From assembly GCF_900156155.1 (NCBI RefSeq), contig NZ_FTMD01000013.1, forward strand, positions 62,001-126,000: a stretch of 64,000 bases of DNA. Direction: 5' to 3'. Both the position numbers and the translations under genes were made by a program. The notes beneath the pieces were generated by a model that was not told the DNA's origin, ran no database searches, and worked only from the letters and a program-made list of their open reading frames with translations. How positions within the stretch are numbered: position 1 is the stretch's first letter; the number at the start of each line of letters is the position of its first letter. The DNA is from Aromatoleum tolulyticum (lineage in GTDB: Bacteria; Pseudomonadota; Gammaproteobacteria; Burkholderiales; Rhodocyclaceae). Shown one piece after another: positions 24,923-33,897 of this stretch.

Positions 24923-26731
24923 TTGAAGCGCAATAAAGACACGCAGTCCGCTTCCAGCCTCAAGATCTATGTCCGCCTGCTGAGCTACGTGCGGCCCTAT
25001 GTGCCGGCATTCGCGCTCAGCATCGTCGGCTTCCTGATCTTCGCGTCGTCGCAGCCGATGCTGGCGGGCATCCTGAAGTACTTCGTGGACGGGCTGTCGA
25101 ATCCCGACGCGGCGCTGTTCGCCGGCGTGCCGCTGCTGGAGTCGCTGCCGTTGATGAAGGCGGTGCCGGTGCTGATCGTCGCGATCGCGGTGTGGCAGGG
25201 GCTCGGGTCCTACCTCGGCAACTACTTCCTCGCCAAGGTCTCGCTGGGCCTCGTGCAGGATCTGCGGCTGGCGCTGTTCGACAGCCTGCTGCGCCTGCCG
25301 AACCGCTATTTCGACGAGACCAACTCCGGGCACCTGATCTCGCGCATCACCTTCAACGTGACGATGGTCACCGGCGCGGCGACCGACGCGATCAAGGTGG
25401 TGATCCGCGAGGGGCTGACGATCGTGTTCCTGTTCGGCTATCTGCTGTGGATGAACTGGAAGCTGACGCTGGTGATGCTCGCGATCCTGCCGGTGATCGG
25501 GGTGATGGTGACGAGCGCGAGCCGCAAGTTCCGCAAGCAGAGCAAGAAGATCCAGGCAGCGATGGGCGACGTGACGCACGTGGCGTCGGAAACGATCCAC
25601 GGCTACCGCGTCGTGCGCAGCTTCGGCGGCGAGGCCTACGAGTCGCGGCGCTTCCGCGCGGCGAGCGAGGACAACACGCGCAAGCAGTTGAAGATGGTGA
25701 AGACCGGCGCGACCTACACGCCGATGCTGCAGCTGGTGAGCTACACGGCAATGTCGGTGCTGCTGTTCCTGGTGTTGTGGCTGCGCGGCGATTCGTCGGT
25801 GGGGGATCTGGTCGCCTACATCACCGCGGCCGGTCTGCTGCCGAAGCCGATCCGCCAGCTCTCGGAGGTCAGTTCCACGATCCAGAAAGGGGTCGCCGGG
25901 GCGGAGAGCATCTTCGAGCAGCTCGACACGCCGCCCGAGGAGGATCGCGGCTCGGTCGAGCGCGAGCGCGTTGGCGGGCGGCTGGACGTGCGCCAGCTGA
26001 GCTTCCGCTATCCCGGCTCCGATCGTGTCGTGCTCGACGGCATCGATTTCTCTGTCGAGCCGGGGCAGATGGTGGCGCTGGTCGGGCGCTCGGGCAGCGG
26101 CAAGTCGACGCTCGCGAACCTGATCCCGCGCTTCTACCACCACGAGCGCGGGCAGATCCTGCTCGACGGCGTGGATGTCGAGGATTACACGCTGAAGAAC
26201 CTGCGCCGCCACATCGCGCTGGTGACGCAGCAGGTGACGCTCTTCAACGACACGGTGGCGAACAACATCGCCTACGGGGATCTCGCCGGCGCGCCGCGCG
26301 CCACGGTCGAGGCTGCCGCGCAGGCGGCTTTCGCGGCGGAGTTCATCGAGCGCCTGCCGCAGGGTTACGACACCGAGATCGGCGAGAACGGCGTGATGCT
26401 GTCGGGCGGGCAGCGCCAACGCCTGGCGATCGCGCGTGCGCTGTTGAAGGATGCGCCGGTGCTGATCCTCGACGAGGCGACCTCGGCGCTCGACACCGAG
26501 TCGGAGCGCCATATCCAGGCCGCACTCGACCGCGTGATGAGCGGGCGCACGACGATCGTGATCGCGCACCGGCTATCGACGATCGAGAAGGCCGACGTGA
26601 TCATGGTGATGGAGCAGGGGCGTATCGTCGAGCGCGGCACGCACGCGGAGCTCCTCGCGCGCGACGGCGCGTATGCGCGACTGCATGCGATGCAGTTCGC
26701 GGAACAGGGCGAAGGGGCTGCCGCCGGCTGA
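24923..26731 (+). CDS. msbA: Lipid A export ATP-binding/permease MsbA
   Basis: The product is 602 aa from the TTG at 24923 (GGAAG 9 nt upstream); an ATG at 24860 would add 21 residues but has no ribosome-binding site. It is an ABC half-transporter: six membrane segments, then a nucleotide-binding domain with Walker A GRSGSGKSTLANLI, Q-loop VTQQVTLFND, signature LSGGQRQRLAIARALL, Walker B VLILDEATSALD and the switch His in IVIAHRLSTIEKAD. It flips lipid A-core across the inner membrane, feeding both the WaaL ligase upstream and Lpt transport. It converges on the sulfatase-type gene with a palindromic repeat between. Confidence 0.96.
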   Translation: MKRNKDTQSASSLKIYVRLLSYVRPYVPAFALSIVGFLIFASSQPMLAGILKYFVDGLSNPDAALFAGVPLLESLPLMKAVPVLIVAIAVWQGLGSYLGNYFLAKVSLGLVQDLRLALFDSLLRLPNRYFDETNSGHLISRITFNVTMVTGAATDAIKVVIREGLTIVFLFGYLLWMNWKLTLVMLAILPVIGVMVTSASRKFRKQSKKIQAAMGDVTHVASETIHGYRVVRSFGGEAYESRRFRAASEDNTRKQLKMVKTGATYTPMLQLVSYTAMSVLLFLVLWLRGDSSVGDLVAYITAAGLLPKPIRQLSEVSSTIQKGVAGAESIFEQLDTPPEEDRGSVERERVGGRLDVRQLSFRYPGSDRVVLDGIDFSVEPGQMVALVGRSGSGKSTLANLIPRFYHHERGQILLDGVDVEDYTLKNLRRHIALVTQQVTLFNDTVANNIAYGDLAGAPRATVEAAAQAAFAAEFIERLPQGYDTEIGENGVMLSGGQRQRLAIARALLKDAPVLILDEATSALDTESERHIQAALDRVMSGRTTIVIAHRLSTIEKADVIMVMEQGRIVERGTHAELLARDGAYARLHAMQFAEQGEGAAAG

Positions 26732-26746
26732 GATTGGCCCGGTTTT

Positions 26747-26781
26747 GTAGGGCGGGATGCGCTGCGCTACTCCCGCCCTAC
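26747..26781. repeat. 35-bp palindromic REP-like element, copy 1
   Basis: Perfect 11-bp arms GTAGGGCGGGA (26747-26757) and TCCCGCCCTAC (26771-26781) flank TGCGCTGCGCTAC. Read on the minus strand, 31 nt of it match the element at 50026 with one mismatch. It fills the gap between convergent msbA and the transferase gene and may also act as a transcription terminator in both directions. Confidence 0.8.
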
Positions 26782-26792
26782 GATGCCGGGTA

Positions 26793-28847
26793 TCACTGCG
26801 CCGCGCGGCGGTTGTCGTACATCATGTAGCGCGAGGTCTCGTGGAGCCCTCGGGCCAGTGCGGCCAGACGCGCGAATTCTTCCGGGTGGGCGTCGGCGAC
26901 GTTGTCGGTGGGCGTCTTCGACGCGAGGTCGTGCATCGTCGCCTTGCTGCCGTCGTGGTTCATCTGCACGAGGAAGTTGCGCGTGACGGCGCCGATCAGC
27001 GGGAAGGCGCCTTCGCGCAGGATCACGTGCACGGCACGCTCGCCTTCGGGCGCGGGGAGCTGCACGTCGCGGCCGAGCGCGCCGTTGCGGTACTCGACTC
27101 CGAGCAGGCCGGCGACGGTCGGCATCAGGTCGACGAGGCTGGCGGCTTCCTCGAACACGCGCGGCTTCAGCAATTTGGGCGCGTAGATCACCGCCGGGAC
27201 GTGCGTGCTTTCGAGGTTGAGCTGCTCGAAGGCGGGCGGCATGAAGGGCAGGCGGCTGATGCGGCCGTTGTGGTCGCCGAAGAGCACGAAGATGGTGTTG
27301 TCGAACCAGCCGTCGCGTTTCGCGATCTCCATCAGGCGGCCGATGTTGTGGTCGAGCAGGCGCACCGCGTTGTACTGGTCGACGTCCTGGAAGCTCGCGT
27401 CCTGTACTTCCTGCAGCGAGGGCTTGCGGATCTCGAAGCCCTCGTTGTCCGCGGGAATGGTGTAGGGGCGGTGGTTGCCGGCGGTCTGGAGGTAGGCGAA
27501 GAAGGGGCGCCTGGCGGCGTCGGCCTTCAATAGCGTGCTGCTCTCGCGGAACAGGTTGAGATCCGAGATGCCCCATACGTCGTCGTTGGGCGACTTCCAC
27601 GCGCCTTCCTCGACCAGCTCGATGCCGTCGATGCTGCTCTGGATCAGTGCGTTCATGTTGGCCCAGCCGGCGCTGCCGCCGATCGCGTACACCTTGCGGT
27701 GTTCCTTCAGCGCGTTGACCACGGTGTGCTGGTTGCTGATGAAGGGGTTGCGCGTCGCGCTCTCGGCGCGGGCGGCGTCGGGGATGCCGGTGATGCTGGC
27801 CCACACGGTCTTCGCGGTGCCCGAGACGGGGACGTGGAAGTTGCGGAACAGCCAGCCTTCGCGCGCGATCCGGTCGAGGTTGGGGGTCGGGTCGAGCGGG
27901 TTGCCGAAGGTGCCTAGGCGGCTCGCGCCGAGCGATTCGAGCATCACGAAGACGACGTTGGGTGCGCGCTGGAACTGCAGACGGTGCGGCTGCGGGCCGA
28001 TCTGGCGCGTCACCGTGAGCTTCTCCGGGTCGGGTTCGGTGACGCCGAGGTAGCGGACCATCGTTTCGTAGTGCTTGGCCACCTGCGCGCGGTCGAAGGT
28101 TTCCTGCGGCGTGCGGATCGTGTCGTAGATGAAGATCACCGGGTTGAGGCCCAGCGCGCCGACTGCCGAGTTGCCGGACACGAAGGCGTCGCTCCAGCGC
28201 AGCGGTACGGGGTTCGAGGGGTTGATGCTGGTGAGGCGCCCGATCAGGCCCAGCAGGGTCAGGATCGTCAGCGCGACGGCGGCGACGGCCGCACGCGAGA
28301 GCGTCGGTGTCACGCGCGCCGGCCGGTCGAGGAGGCGGCGTTCGAGGCGGATCGCGGCCCACAGCACCAGTACGGAGGCGGCGAGCCAGCCGGCGGCGAT
28401 CTTCAGCACCGGGTAGCTCTGCCACAGCATGCCGGCGGAGATGTCCGTGTTGCCGAGGAAGCGCAGGATGGTCGAGTTGATGCGCAGGCCGAGGTAGTCG
28501 TAGTGGCCGAAGTCGAGCACGTAGAGGAGCAGGACGAGGAGGATCGCGAGGCCCAGGTAGAGCCGCGACAGGCCGCGCACGGCACGGCAGCGCACGAGGT
28601 TGGCGCGCGGCAGGAAGGCGAGCAGCGCCACCGGCAGCATCATCAGGATCGCCAGACGCAGGTCGAAGCGCAGGCCGATACCCACGGCCTCGACGATGCG
28701 CTCGCTGCCGATGCCGCCCATCGCGTCGAAATCCGCGAAGCCGATCAGGAAGGCGCCGCGCAGCAGTGCGAAGACGATGAAGAACAGGGCGGTGCCGCCG
28801 AGCAGGTAGCGCACGCGGCGGGAGTGGAGCCAATCGGTCAGGAGCAT
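26793..28847 (-). CDS. LTA-synthase-like membrane phosphatase-superfamily transferase
   Basis: A 684-aa protein with about five N-terminal membrane segments and a periplasmic alkaline-phosphatase-superfamily domain (sulfatase/LtaS fold). Metal-binding and catalytic marks are NVVFVMLESLGASRLG, the nucleophile-region SGTAKTVWASITGI (Thr) and IFVLFGDHNGRISR. Family members transfer phosphoglycerol or phosphoethanolamine from phospholipids to surface glycans. It is the last gene of the long minus-strand waa/kinase operon, 24 nt after the double kinase, which suggests a phospho-substituent added to LPS. Substrate not determinable from sequence. Confidence 0.8.
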   Translation of the reverse strand: MLLTDWLHSRRVRYLLGGTALFFIVFALLRGAFLIGFADFDAMGGIGSERIVEAVGIGLRFDLRLAILMMLPVALLAFLPRANLVRCRAVRGLSRLYLGLAILLVLLLYVLDFGHYDYLGLRINSTILRFLGNTDISAGMLWQSYPVLKIAAGWLAASVLVLWAAIRLERRLLDRPARVTPTLSRAAVAAVALTILTLLGLIGRLTSINPSNPVPLRWSDAFVSGNSAVGALGLNPVIFIYDTIRTPQETFDRAQVAKHYETMVRYLGVTEPDPEKLTVTRQIGPQPHRLQFQRAPNVVFVMLESLGASRLGTFGNPLDPTPNLDRIAREGWLFRNFHVPVSGTAKTVWASITGIPDAARAESATRNPFISNQHTVVNALKEHRKVYAIGGSAGWANMNALIQSSIDGIELVEEGAWKSPNDDVWGISDLNLFRESSTLLKADAARRPFFAYLQTAGNHRPYTIPADNEGFEIRKPSLQEVQDASFQDVDQYNAVRLLDHNIGRLMEIAKRDGWFDNTIFVLFGDHNGRISRLPFMPPAFEQLNLESTHVPAVIYAPKLLKPRVFEEAASLVDLMPTVAGLLGVEYRNGALGRDVQLPAPEGERAVHVILREGAFPLIGAVTRNFLVQMNHDGSKATMHDLASKTPTDNVADAHPEEFARLAALARGLHETSRYMMYDNRRAAQ

Positions 28848-28871
28848 GGGTGTTCGGGTATCAAAGAGCGC

Positions 28872-30317
28872 TCAGGGGCGGCCGGGCAGCATCGCGTCGA
28901 GCCAGCGATGAAGCGGCGAATCCGCGGGCCAGTTGCGCAGGAAGCGCGCGCGATCGCGGCGCCAGGCGCGGTGGAAGCCAGCGATTGTAGCGTGCTGGCG
29001 GGCGGCATCAAGGTCGATCAGCAAGGACTTGTTGCCGTCCCATAGCAGGTTGGTGGCCTTCAAATCACCATGGCTTATGCGCTCCCGATACAGGGTGTCG
29101 AAAAGCGTCTTGAGCGATGCGGCTTCCGCGGGCGTGGGTGCCGCGTCGGGCTGGAGATGCGCGCGCATGTCGGGGCCGCCGCAATATTCGGTGACGAGCC
29201 ACGCGCGCGCGCGCAACGGGCCCCAGCGCTCCTCGATCAGCGCGAGCGGCCTGGGCGTCGGGATGCCGAAGAGGGACAGGCGATGCCCCTCGCGCCACGA
29301 GTGCCAGGCACGCGTCGGGCGCCACGCGCGCGAGATCGCGTGGCCGAGGTGCTTGAGGTTGTAGCGCTTGACGACGAGCTGGCGGCCGCCGACTTCGACG
29401 CGCGCGACGGTGCAGGTGTTGCCGCGCTTGAGCGAATGGCCGGACTCTATCCAGCGGTCGGGGTCGGCGAGCAGCGGCGCGAGCGCGTCGGCCTCGCTGC
29501 GTACGACGGCTTCGAAGCGGTGCAGGCTGCGGCGCACGCGGAACAGCGTGCAGTCGCGGCCGGTCTTGGCGAGGTAGTCGCGCAGGCGCCAGGCGCGCTC
29601 GTGGTGCAGCGCGCGGGCGAGCGCGGCATCGTCGAGGGCGGGGGCGCCGCCGTCGCGGTAGGCGTCGAGGAGCGGTGCCAGCGCGCCGTCCCAGGTGCGC
29701 GGCAGTTGCGCGATCAGCATCGCGAGGTCGCGCGCGGCGGGTTTGGCGGCGAGCGGTGCGTTGGCGGTCGTGACGGCGTCGCCGTCGATGAGGTACAGGC
29801 GCCCGTCGTGCAGCAGGAAGTTGCCGAAGTGCAGGTCGTCGTGGGCGAGGCCGGCGCAATGCAGGCGTCCGAGCAGACTGAAGGCGGGGGCGAGCAGCGC
29901 AAGGGCGGCGGCGTCGCCGGGCGCGCGCTCGGCGAGCGGGCGCCAGTGCTCGAGGAGCGTCGTCGCGCCGTCGAGAAATTCGGTCGTCAGCAGGTGGCCG
30001 CCGCCGGGCAGCGCGGCCGCGGCGGCCAGGGCGGGGGTCGGGATGCCGGCCGCGGCGAGCGCAGCGATGCCTTGCCGTTCGCGCTCGGCGCGGCGGGCGC
30101 TGTCCTTGTCGACGAAGAGCTTCGCGAGCACGCGGCGGCCGTCGAGCAGGCTGTCGCCGACGATGCGCTTGCCGGGCAGCACGCGCAGCAGGTGCGTCAT
30201 GGTGAGTTCGCGGCCGTCGGCGAGCGTGACGCGGAAGGGCACGTCGGGGGTGCGTCCGGCGGCGCGCAGCGCGGCCGCGTCCGCGAGCGGGAGGGTTGGC
30301 GGAAGCAGGGCGGTCAT
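28872..30317 (-). CDS. Tandem two-domain LPS kinase-like protein
   Basis: A 481-aa protein made of two consecutive kinase domains of the WaaP/Kdo-kinase class. Domain 1 has AHDDLHFGNFLLHDG and LYLIDGDAV (about 155-180). Domain 2 has GNTCTVARVEVGGRQLVVKRY, ISHGDLKATNLLWDG and SLLIDLDAARQ (about 420-450). Both keep the catalytic Asp, the Asn and the metal Asp. It is close in design to the PA5006-like protein of the P. aeruginosa core cluster. Start MTALLPPTLPL overlaps the upstream kinase gene by 4 nt; longer upstream reading is low-complexity. It likely phosphorylates inner-core heptose (inference). Confidence 0.82.
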   Translation of the reverse strand: MTALLPPTLPLADAAALRAAGRTPDVPFRVTLADGRELTMTHLLRVLPGKRIVGDSLLDGRRVLAKLFVDKDSARRAERERQGIAALAAAGIPTPALAAAAALPGGGHLLTTEFLDGATTLLEHWRPLAERAPGDAAALALLAPAFSLLGRLHCAGLAHDDLHFGNFLLHDGRLYLIDGDAVTTANAPLAAKPAARDLAMLIAQLPRTWDGALAPLLDAYRDGGAPALDDAALARALHHERAWRLRDYLAKTGRDCTLFRVRRSLHRFEAVVRSEADALAPLLADPDRWIESGHSLKRGNTCTVARVEVGGRQLVVKRYNLKHLGHAISRAWRPTRAWHSWREGHRLSLFGIPTPRPLALIEERWGPLRARAWLVTEYCGGPDMRAHLQPDAAPTPAEAASLKTLFDTLYRERISHGDLKATNLLWDGNKSLLIDLDAARQHATIAGFHRAWRRDRARFLRNWPADSPLHRWLDAMLPGRP

Positions 30318-31087
30318 CGGCGGGCAGCCTTGCGGTGGCGGCGCTGCAGGACGCTGCGCGCGAGGTGCGCGGCGGCGTCGTCGAGGGCGTCGCGGCCGAG
30401 GTAGCGCAGCAGGAAGCGCAGGCGCTCGGTGGCGGCGGGGCCGCGGGTGTGGCGGTTCAGCGCGTCGAGGTCGCGCACGCGGTCGCGGGCACCGAGGAAC
30501 AGCGGGCGGGTCTTTTCGAGGTCGATCAGGCGCGCGCTGGCGCGGCCGCTGTCGACGCGCACGAAGACGTGCTTGGGGTACAGGCAGTTGTGCAGGTGAC
30601 CGGCGCCGTGCAGCGTGCGCGCGAGGCCGGCGACGGCATCGACGATCGCGCGCCGTGTCGCGCGCGGCAGCGCCGGCCAGTCGGCGAGCCAGCGGTCGAG
30701 CGGCTTGTGATCGTCGAGTGCGCGCGTCACGAGCAGCGCGCAAACCTTGCCGGCGATGCGGCGCTGGCCGAAGAACACCGCTTCGAGCGCGGGCACGTCG
30801 TCGTGCTGGTAGCGGCGGATGTTGCGGAATTCGCGCGCGAAGGTGGCTTCTCCGAGCGGGTGGCGCAGGCTGCGGCTGAGGTGGTCGATCTGGCGCTTGA
30901 GGTAGAAGGCGTGCACCGTGCCGTCGGCGTCGACGAGCTCCAGCCGGCTCACGCTGCTCCAGCCGCCGCGGCCTGTGTTGGGGGCGTCCACGCTGTCGAG
31001 TTCGAGCGCCCACAGCGCCGCGAAGCGGTCGAGGCCGTGCCGGGCGAACAGTGTGCGGGCGGAGTCGGCGATGTAGTCGTCGCTCAC
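30314..31087 (-). CDS. InaA/WapQ-like LPS kinase family protein, catalytic Asp not evident
   Basis: A 257-aa protein from the GTG at 31087, 1 nt after the stop of the upstream kinase gene. It has an N-lobe with the Lys strand DGTVHAFYLKRQIDHL and a C-lobe with LHNCLYPKHVFVR and ARLIDLEKTRPLFLG. The second motif keeps the metal-binding Asp, but the catalytic loop reads HNCLYPKH, with no HxD Asp, as in other InaA-like proteins. An ATG-initiated longer form is Ser/Thr/Ala-rich and belongs to another frame. Probable role in LPS core phosphorylation or its control is inferred from the operon. Confidence 0.78.
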   Translation of the reverse strand: MSDDYIADSARTLFARHGLDRFAALWALELDSVDAPNTGRGGWSSVSRLELVDADGTVHAFYLKRQIDHLSRSLRHPLGEATFAREFRNIRRYQHDDVPALEAVFFGQRRIAGKVCALLVTRALDDHKPLDRWLADWPALPRATRRAIVDAVAGLARTLHGAGHLHNCLYPKHVFVRVDSGRASARLIDLEKTRPLFLGARDRVRDLDALNRHTRGPAATERLRFLLRYLGRDALDDAAAHLARSVLQRRHRKAARR

Positions 31088-31088
31088 C

Positions 31089-31877
31089 TTACTCGCGTCC
31101 TTCGAAAAACGCCGTGATGCGCCGGATGCGGCGCTTGTCGGCCGCATCGAGGCGGCGTTTGCCGGCGTAGTCGAGGTAGAAGCGCAGGCGCTGCGTGCGC
31201 GTGAGGTGGTACTTCGCGACCTTGTCGAGGCAGGCGAGGTCCTTGACGATGCGGTAGGCGAGCAGGGGGCCGCGCCAGAACGTGCCGCCGGGGCAATCGA
31301 TGAGGTAGAGGCGGGGGGCGTGGCCTGTGGCGTCGTCCTTGCCTTCCCCGCCTTCATCGACGAGCAGGTTGCGCCACTTCAGGTCGTTGTGCGCGAAGCG
31401 GTGGGCGTGCAGCGTGCGCGTGATGTCCGCGAGCTGCCGCGACACGCCGGCGACCCAGCGGCGGTCCTTCAGGCGCGGATCGTGAGTGAGTGCGAGCTTG
31501 GCGAGGTCGGTCGTGCGCGGCAGCTCGGCGGTGATCATCGCGCCGCGTGCGAAGGCGCCCAGGCGGCGCTCCATGCCCCAGGCGACGACGGTTGCGGTCG
31601 GGATGCCCCAGGCGGCGAAGTGGCGCAGGTTCTGCCATTCGGCCTTCACGCGCGGCCGGCCGAGCCAGCGCCGCAGGTGCTTGCCGGCGCCGTGGTAGCG
31701 TTTGACATAGTAGTGGCGGCCGGCGACCTCGACCTTCAGCACTTCGCTGAGCGGATCGCGCGCAACGCGCTGGCCCGTGAGTGCGAACACCGCGTCGAGC
31801 GAGCCGAAGGCGGTGAGCGGTGCGCCGTCGTCGCCGGTCGTGCGCAGGTAGTCCGGGTTCAGCTTCCAGCCGCTCAT
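31089..31877 (-). CDS. LPS kinase family protein (WapP-like)
   Basis: A 262-aa kinase-like protein from MSGWKLNPDYLRTTGDDG. Visible motifs: RHYYVKRYHGAGK (ATP-binding Lys region), FAHNDLKWRNLLVDEG (complete catalytic loop) and RLYLIDCPGGTF (metal-binding Asp). It is of the same family as WaaP and lies immediately downstream, overlapping it by 4 nt, in the place of WapP in P. aeruginosa. Predicted to phosphorylate an inner-core heptose; which position is unknown. Confidence 0.83.
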   Translation of the reverse strand: MSGWKLNPDYLRTTGDDGAPLTAFGSLDAVFALTGQRVARDPLSEVLKVEVAGRHYYVKRYHGAGKHLRRWLGRPRVKAEWQNLRHFAAWGIPTATVVAWGMERRLGAFARGAMITAELPRTTDLAKLALTHDPRLKDRRWVAGVSRQLADITRTLHAHRFAHNDLKWRNLLVDEGGEGKDDATGHAPRLYLIDCPGGTFWRGPLLAYRIVKDLACLDKVAKYHLTRTQRLRFYLDYAGKRRLDAADKRRIRRITAFFEGRE

Positions 31878-32698
31878 CGTTGCAGCGCCGGCCGGTGGGC
31901 GAACTTGCGCTCGTAGCGGCGCTTGAGGCGTGCGGCCTCGCGTTCGAGGTGCGCGAACAGACGCGCTTCGCGCTTGAGCGTGTCGCGCAGCGGGCCGGGG
32001 AAGTAGTCGCGCAGGAAGCGCAGCTTGTCGCGCCGCGTGAGGCCGATGTCGAGCGCCGAGAAGTACAGCGCCGCGAGGTCCTTGTCGCGCCAGCGCCGCG
32101 GCGTGCGCTCGCGCAGCTGCGCGCGGTGCAGGTCGATCACCGACAGGCGCAGCCGGTCGGGGGCGGGCGGTGGGTCGAGATCGAGCAGGAAGTGCACCAG
32201 GTAGAAGTCGCGGTGGTTGATGCCGGCCTCGTGCATGCCGCGTGCGATGCGGGTGACTTCCCTGAGCAGCGCGCGCTTGAGGGCGACCGGCGGCGGGTTG
32301 TCGGCCCAGTCGCGGGTGAAGGCGTCGAGGTCGGTCGTCGGCTCCAGCGCTTCGGTGATGAGGAAGGATTCGCGCCGCGCCGGGCCGCTTCCGCGGTCGC
32401 CGAAGGCCACTGCCGTCATCGTGCCAAGTCCGTGCGCGTGGAAGGCCTGGATCGCGCGCCATTCGTTCTCGGCGCCGAGCACCGGCAGGCGCCCGCGCAC
32501 GAGGTTCTCGAGGATCTCGCCCCAGCCGATGCCGCGGTGCAGCTTGGCGTAGTAGCCGCGTCCGTCGATCTCGAAGCGGAAGGTGCGCCGGCCTTCGAGT
32601 TCGCGCACGACGGTGCCGGTGAGCGCGGCAGCGGCCGCGAAGGGGTCGCGGCCCGCCCATAGCGTTGCGAAGGGTTCGGCGAGGACGACGGTGCTCAC
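31874..32698 (-). CDS. waaP: Lipopolysaccharide core heptose(I) kinase WaaP
   Basis: A 274-aa kinase that phosphorylates heptose I of the inner core. Start is the GTG at 32698, preceded by AGGAGG at good spacing. Motifs: RGYYAKLHRGIGWGEILENL (Lys region, highly typical of WaaP), GINHRDFYLVHFLLD (catalytic loop) and LSVIDLHRAQLR (metal-binding). Length fits WaaP (about 265-270). It follows waaG across a 77-nt gap and is translationally coupled to the next kinase gene. Confidence 0.93.
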   Translation of the reverse strand: MSTVVLAEPFATLWAGRDPFAAAAALTGTVVRELEGRRTFRFEIDGRGYYAKLHRGIGWGEILENLVRGRLPVLGAENEWRAIQAFHAHGLGTMTAVAFGDRGSGPARRESFLITEALEPTTDLDAFTRDWADNPPPVALKRALLREVTRIARGMHEAGINHRDFYLVHFLLDLDPPPAPDRLRLSVIDLHRAQLRERTPRRWRDKDLAALYFSALDIGLTRRDKLRFLRDYFPGPLRDTLKREARLFAHLEREAARLKRRYERKFAHRPALQR

Positions 32699-32775
32699 TG
32701 GACTACCCTCCTGTCTGCGCGACATCCTCCCCACGGGAAGACAAGCGCCCCCTTCGGGCGGCCGGGCGGGGGCGC

Positions 32776-33897
32776 TCATCTGCGCTGGCCGAGGATCACG
32801 TCGGCGGCCCGCTCGGGCAGGCTGTAGAGGTCGTGGCTGTCGGCGTAGGCGAGCGCGTTGCGCTGCCACTGCGCGCGCGCGGCGTCGTCGCCGAGCATCT
32901 GCGCGAGTGCGGCATTCATCGCGCCCTGGTCGAAGGGTTCCGCGATGACGCGCCCGGCGTCGGCCTCTGCGATGTAGTGTGCATAGCCGCAGGCGCCGCT
33001 GACGAGTGCGGGCAGGCCCGCGACGAGCGCTTCGAGCAGCACCGTGCCGGTGTTCTCGTGGCGCGCGGGGTGCATGAACAGGTCGGCGCCGAGCAGGAAA
33101 CGCGGCACGTCGTTGCGCCCGCCGGGCAGCGAGACGCGCCCGGCGATGCCGAGCGTGCGCGCCTGGTCCAGGAAAGGTTTGGGATCGTCGGCGCCGAGCG
33201 CGATCAGGTGCGTGCGGCGCTTGAGCGGCTCGGGCAGCGCGCCGATCGCCGCGAGCGTGCGGTCCAGGCCCTTGCGCGGGAAGTCGGAACCGATCTGCAC
33301 GACCAGCAGGTCGTCGTCGGCGAGGCGGAACTCGCGCCGGAATGCGGCACGGATCCCGGCGGCGTTCGCCGGGGCGCGGCGGTCGGGGGCGATGCCCGGC
33401 GGCAGCGGGTGGAAGCGGCGCTGCGGCGTGCCGTAATACTGGGCGAACAGGGCTTGCTGCGCGGGCGAGATGGTCAGGATCTCGGTATGCACCTCGGGCG
33501 CGAACACCGCGCGCTCGTAGGCCGAGAAGTGGCGGTAGCGTGGGCTGTAGCGGTAGAGGGGTTTCCTCAGGCGGCGTGCCTTGTCCTCGTAGCACGGGTC
33601 GGCGGCGTAATACACGTCGAGGCCCGGCATCTTGTTGAAGCCGACGACGCGGTCGGCGGGGCGGCGGCGCAGGTCGGCCTGCACCCAGGCGGTGAATTTC
33701 GCGTAGCGGCGGTGGTTGGTGAAGGCCTTCACCGGGACGCGCACGAGTTCGAAGCCCGGCGGGACCTCGCCCTGCCATTCCAGCGCATACACGCGGATGT
33801 CGTGGCCGCGCGCCTGGCAGGTCAGCGCGATGCGCAGGAAGTCGCGCTGCAGGCCGCCGAAGGGGAAGTACTTGTACAGGCAGAACGCGAGCTGCAT
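32776..33897 (-). CDS. waaG: LPS core glucosyltransferase WaaG
   Basis: A 373-aa GT4 enzyme that adds the first outer-core hexose to heptose II. It begins MQLAFCLYKYFPFGGLQRDF, the hallmark N-terminus of WaaG, and has DVYYAADPCYEDKA, VQIGSDFPRKGLDRTLAAI and the donor motif HPARHENTGTVLLEALVAG. Its start codon shares one base with the waaC stop, so translation is coupled. Order waaF-waaC-waaG-waaP is that of P. aeruginosa. Confidence 0.94.
   Translation of the reverse strand: MQLAFCLYKYFPFGGLQRDFLRIALTCQARGHDIRVYALEWQGEVPPGFELVRVPVKAFTNHRRYAKFTAWVQADLRRRPADRVVGFNKMPGLDVYYAADPCYEDKARRLRKPLYRYSPRYRHFSAYERAVFAPEVHTEILTISPAQQALFAQYYGTPQRRFHPLPPGIAPDRRAPANAAGIRAAFRREFRLADDDLLVVQIGSDFPRKGLDRTLAAIGALPEPLKRRTHLIALGADDPKPFLDQARTLGIAGRVSLPGGRNDVPRFLLGADLFMHPARHENTGTVLLEALVAGLPALVSGACGYAHYIAEADAGRVIAEPFDQGAMNAALAQMLGDDAARAQWQRNALAYADSHDLYSLPERAADVILGQRR

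Noticed and set aside
31874-33778. Longer versions of waaP and the neighbouring kinase, waaC and waaF genes using upstream starts
   Set aside because: The added N-terminal parts are Pro/Arg-rich readings of the preceding gene in another frame. The shorter starts give family-typical N-termini and 1-4 nt overlaps, or in waaP a GTG with a good AGGAGG site.
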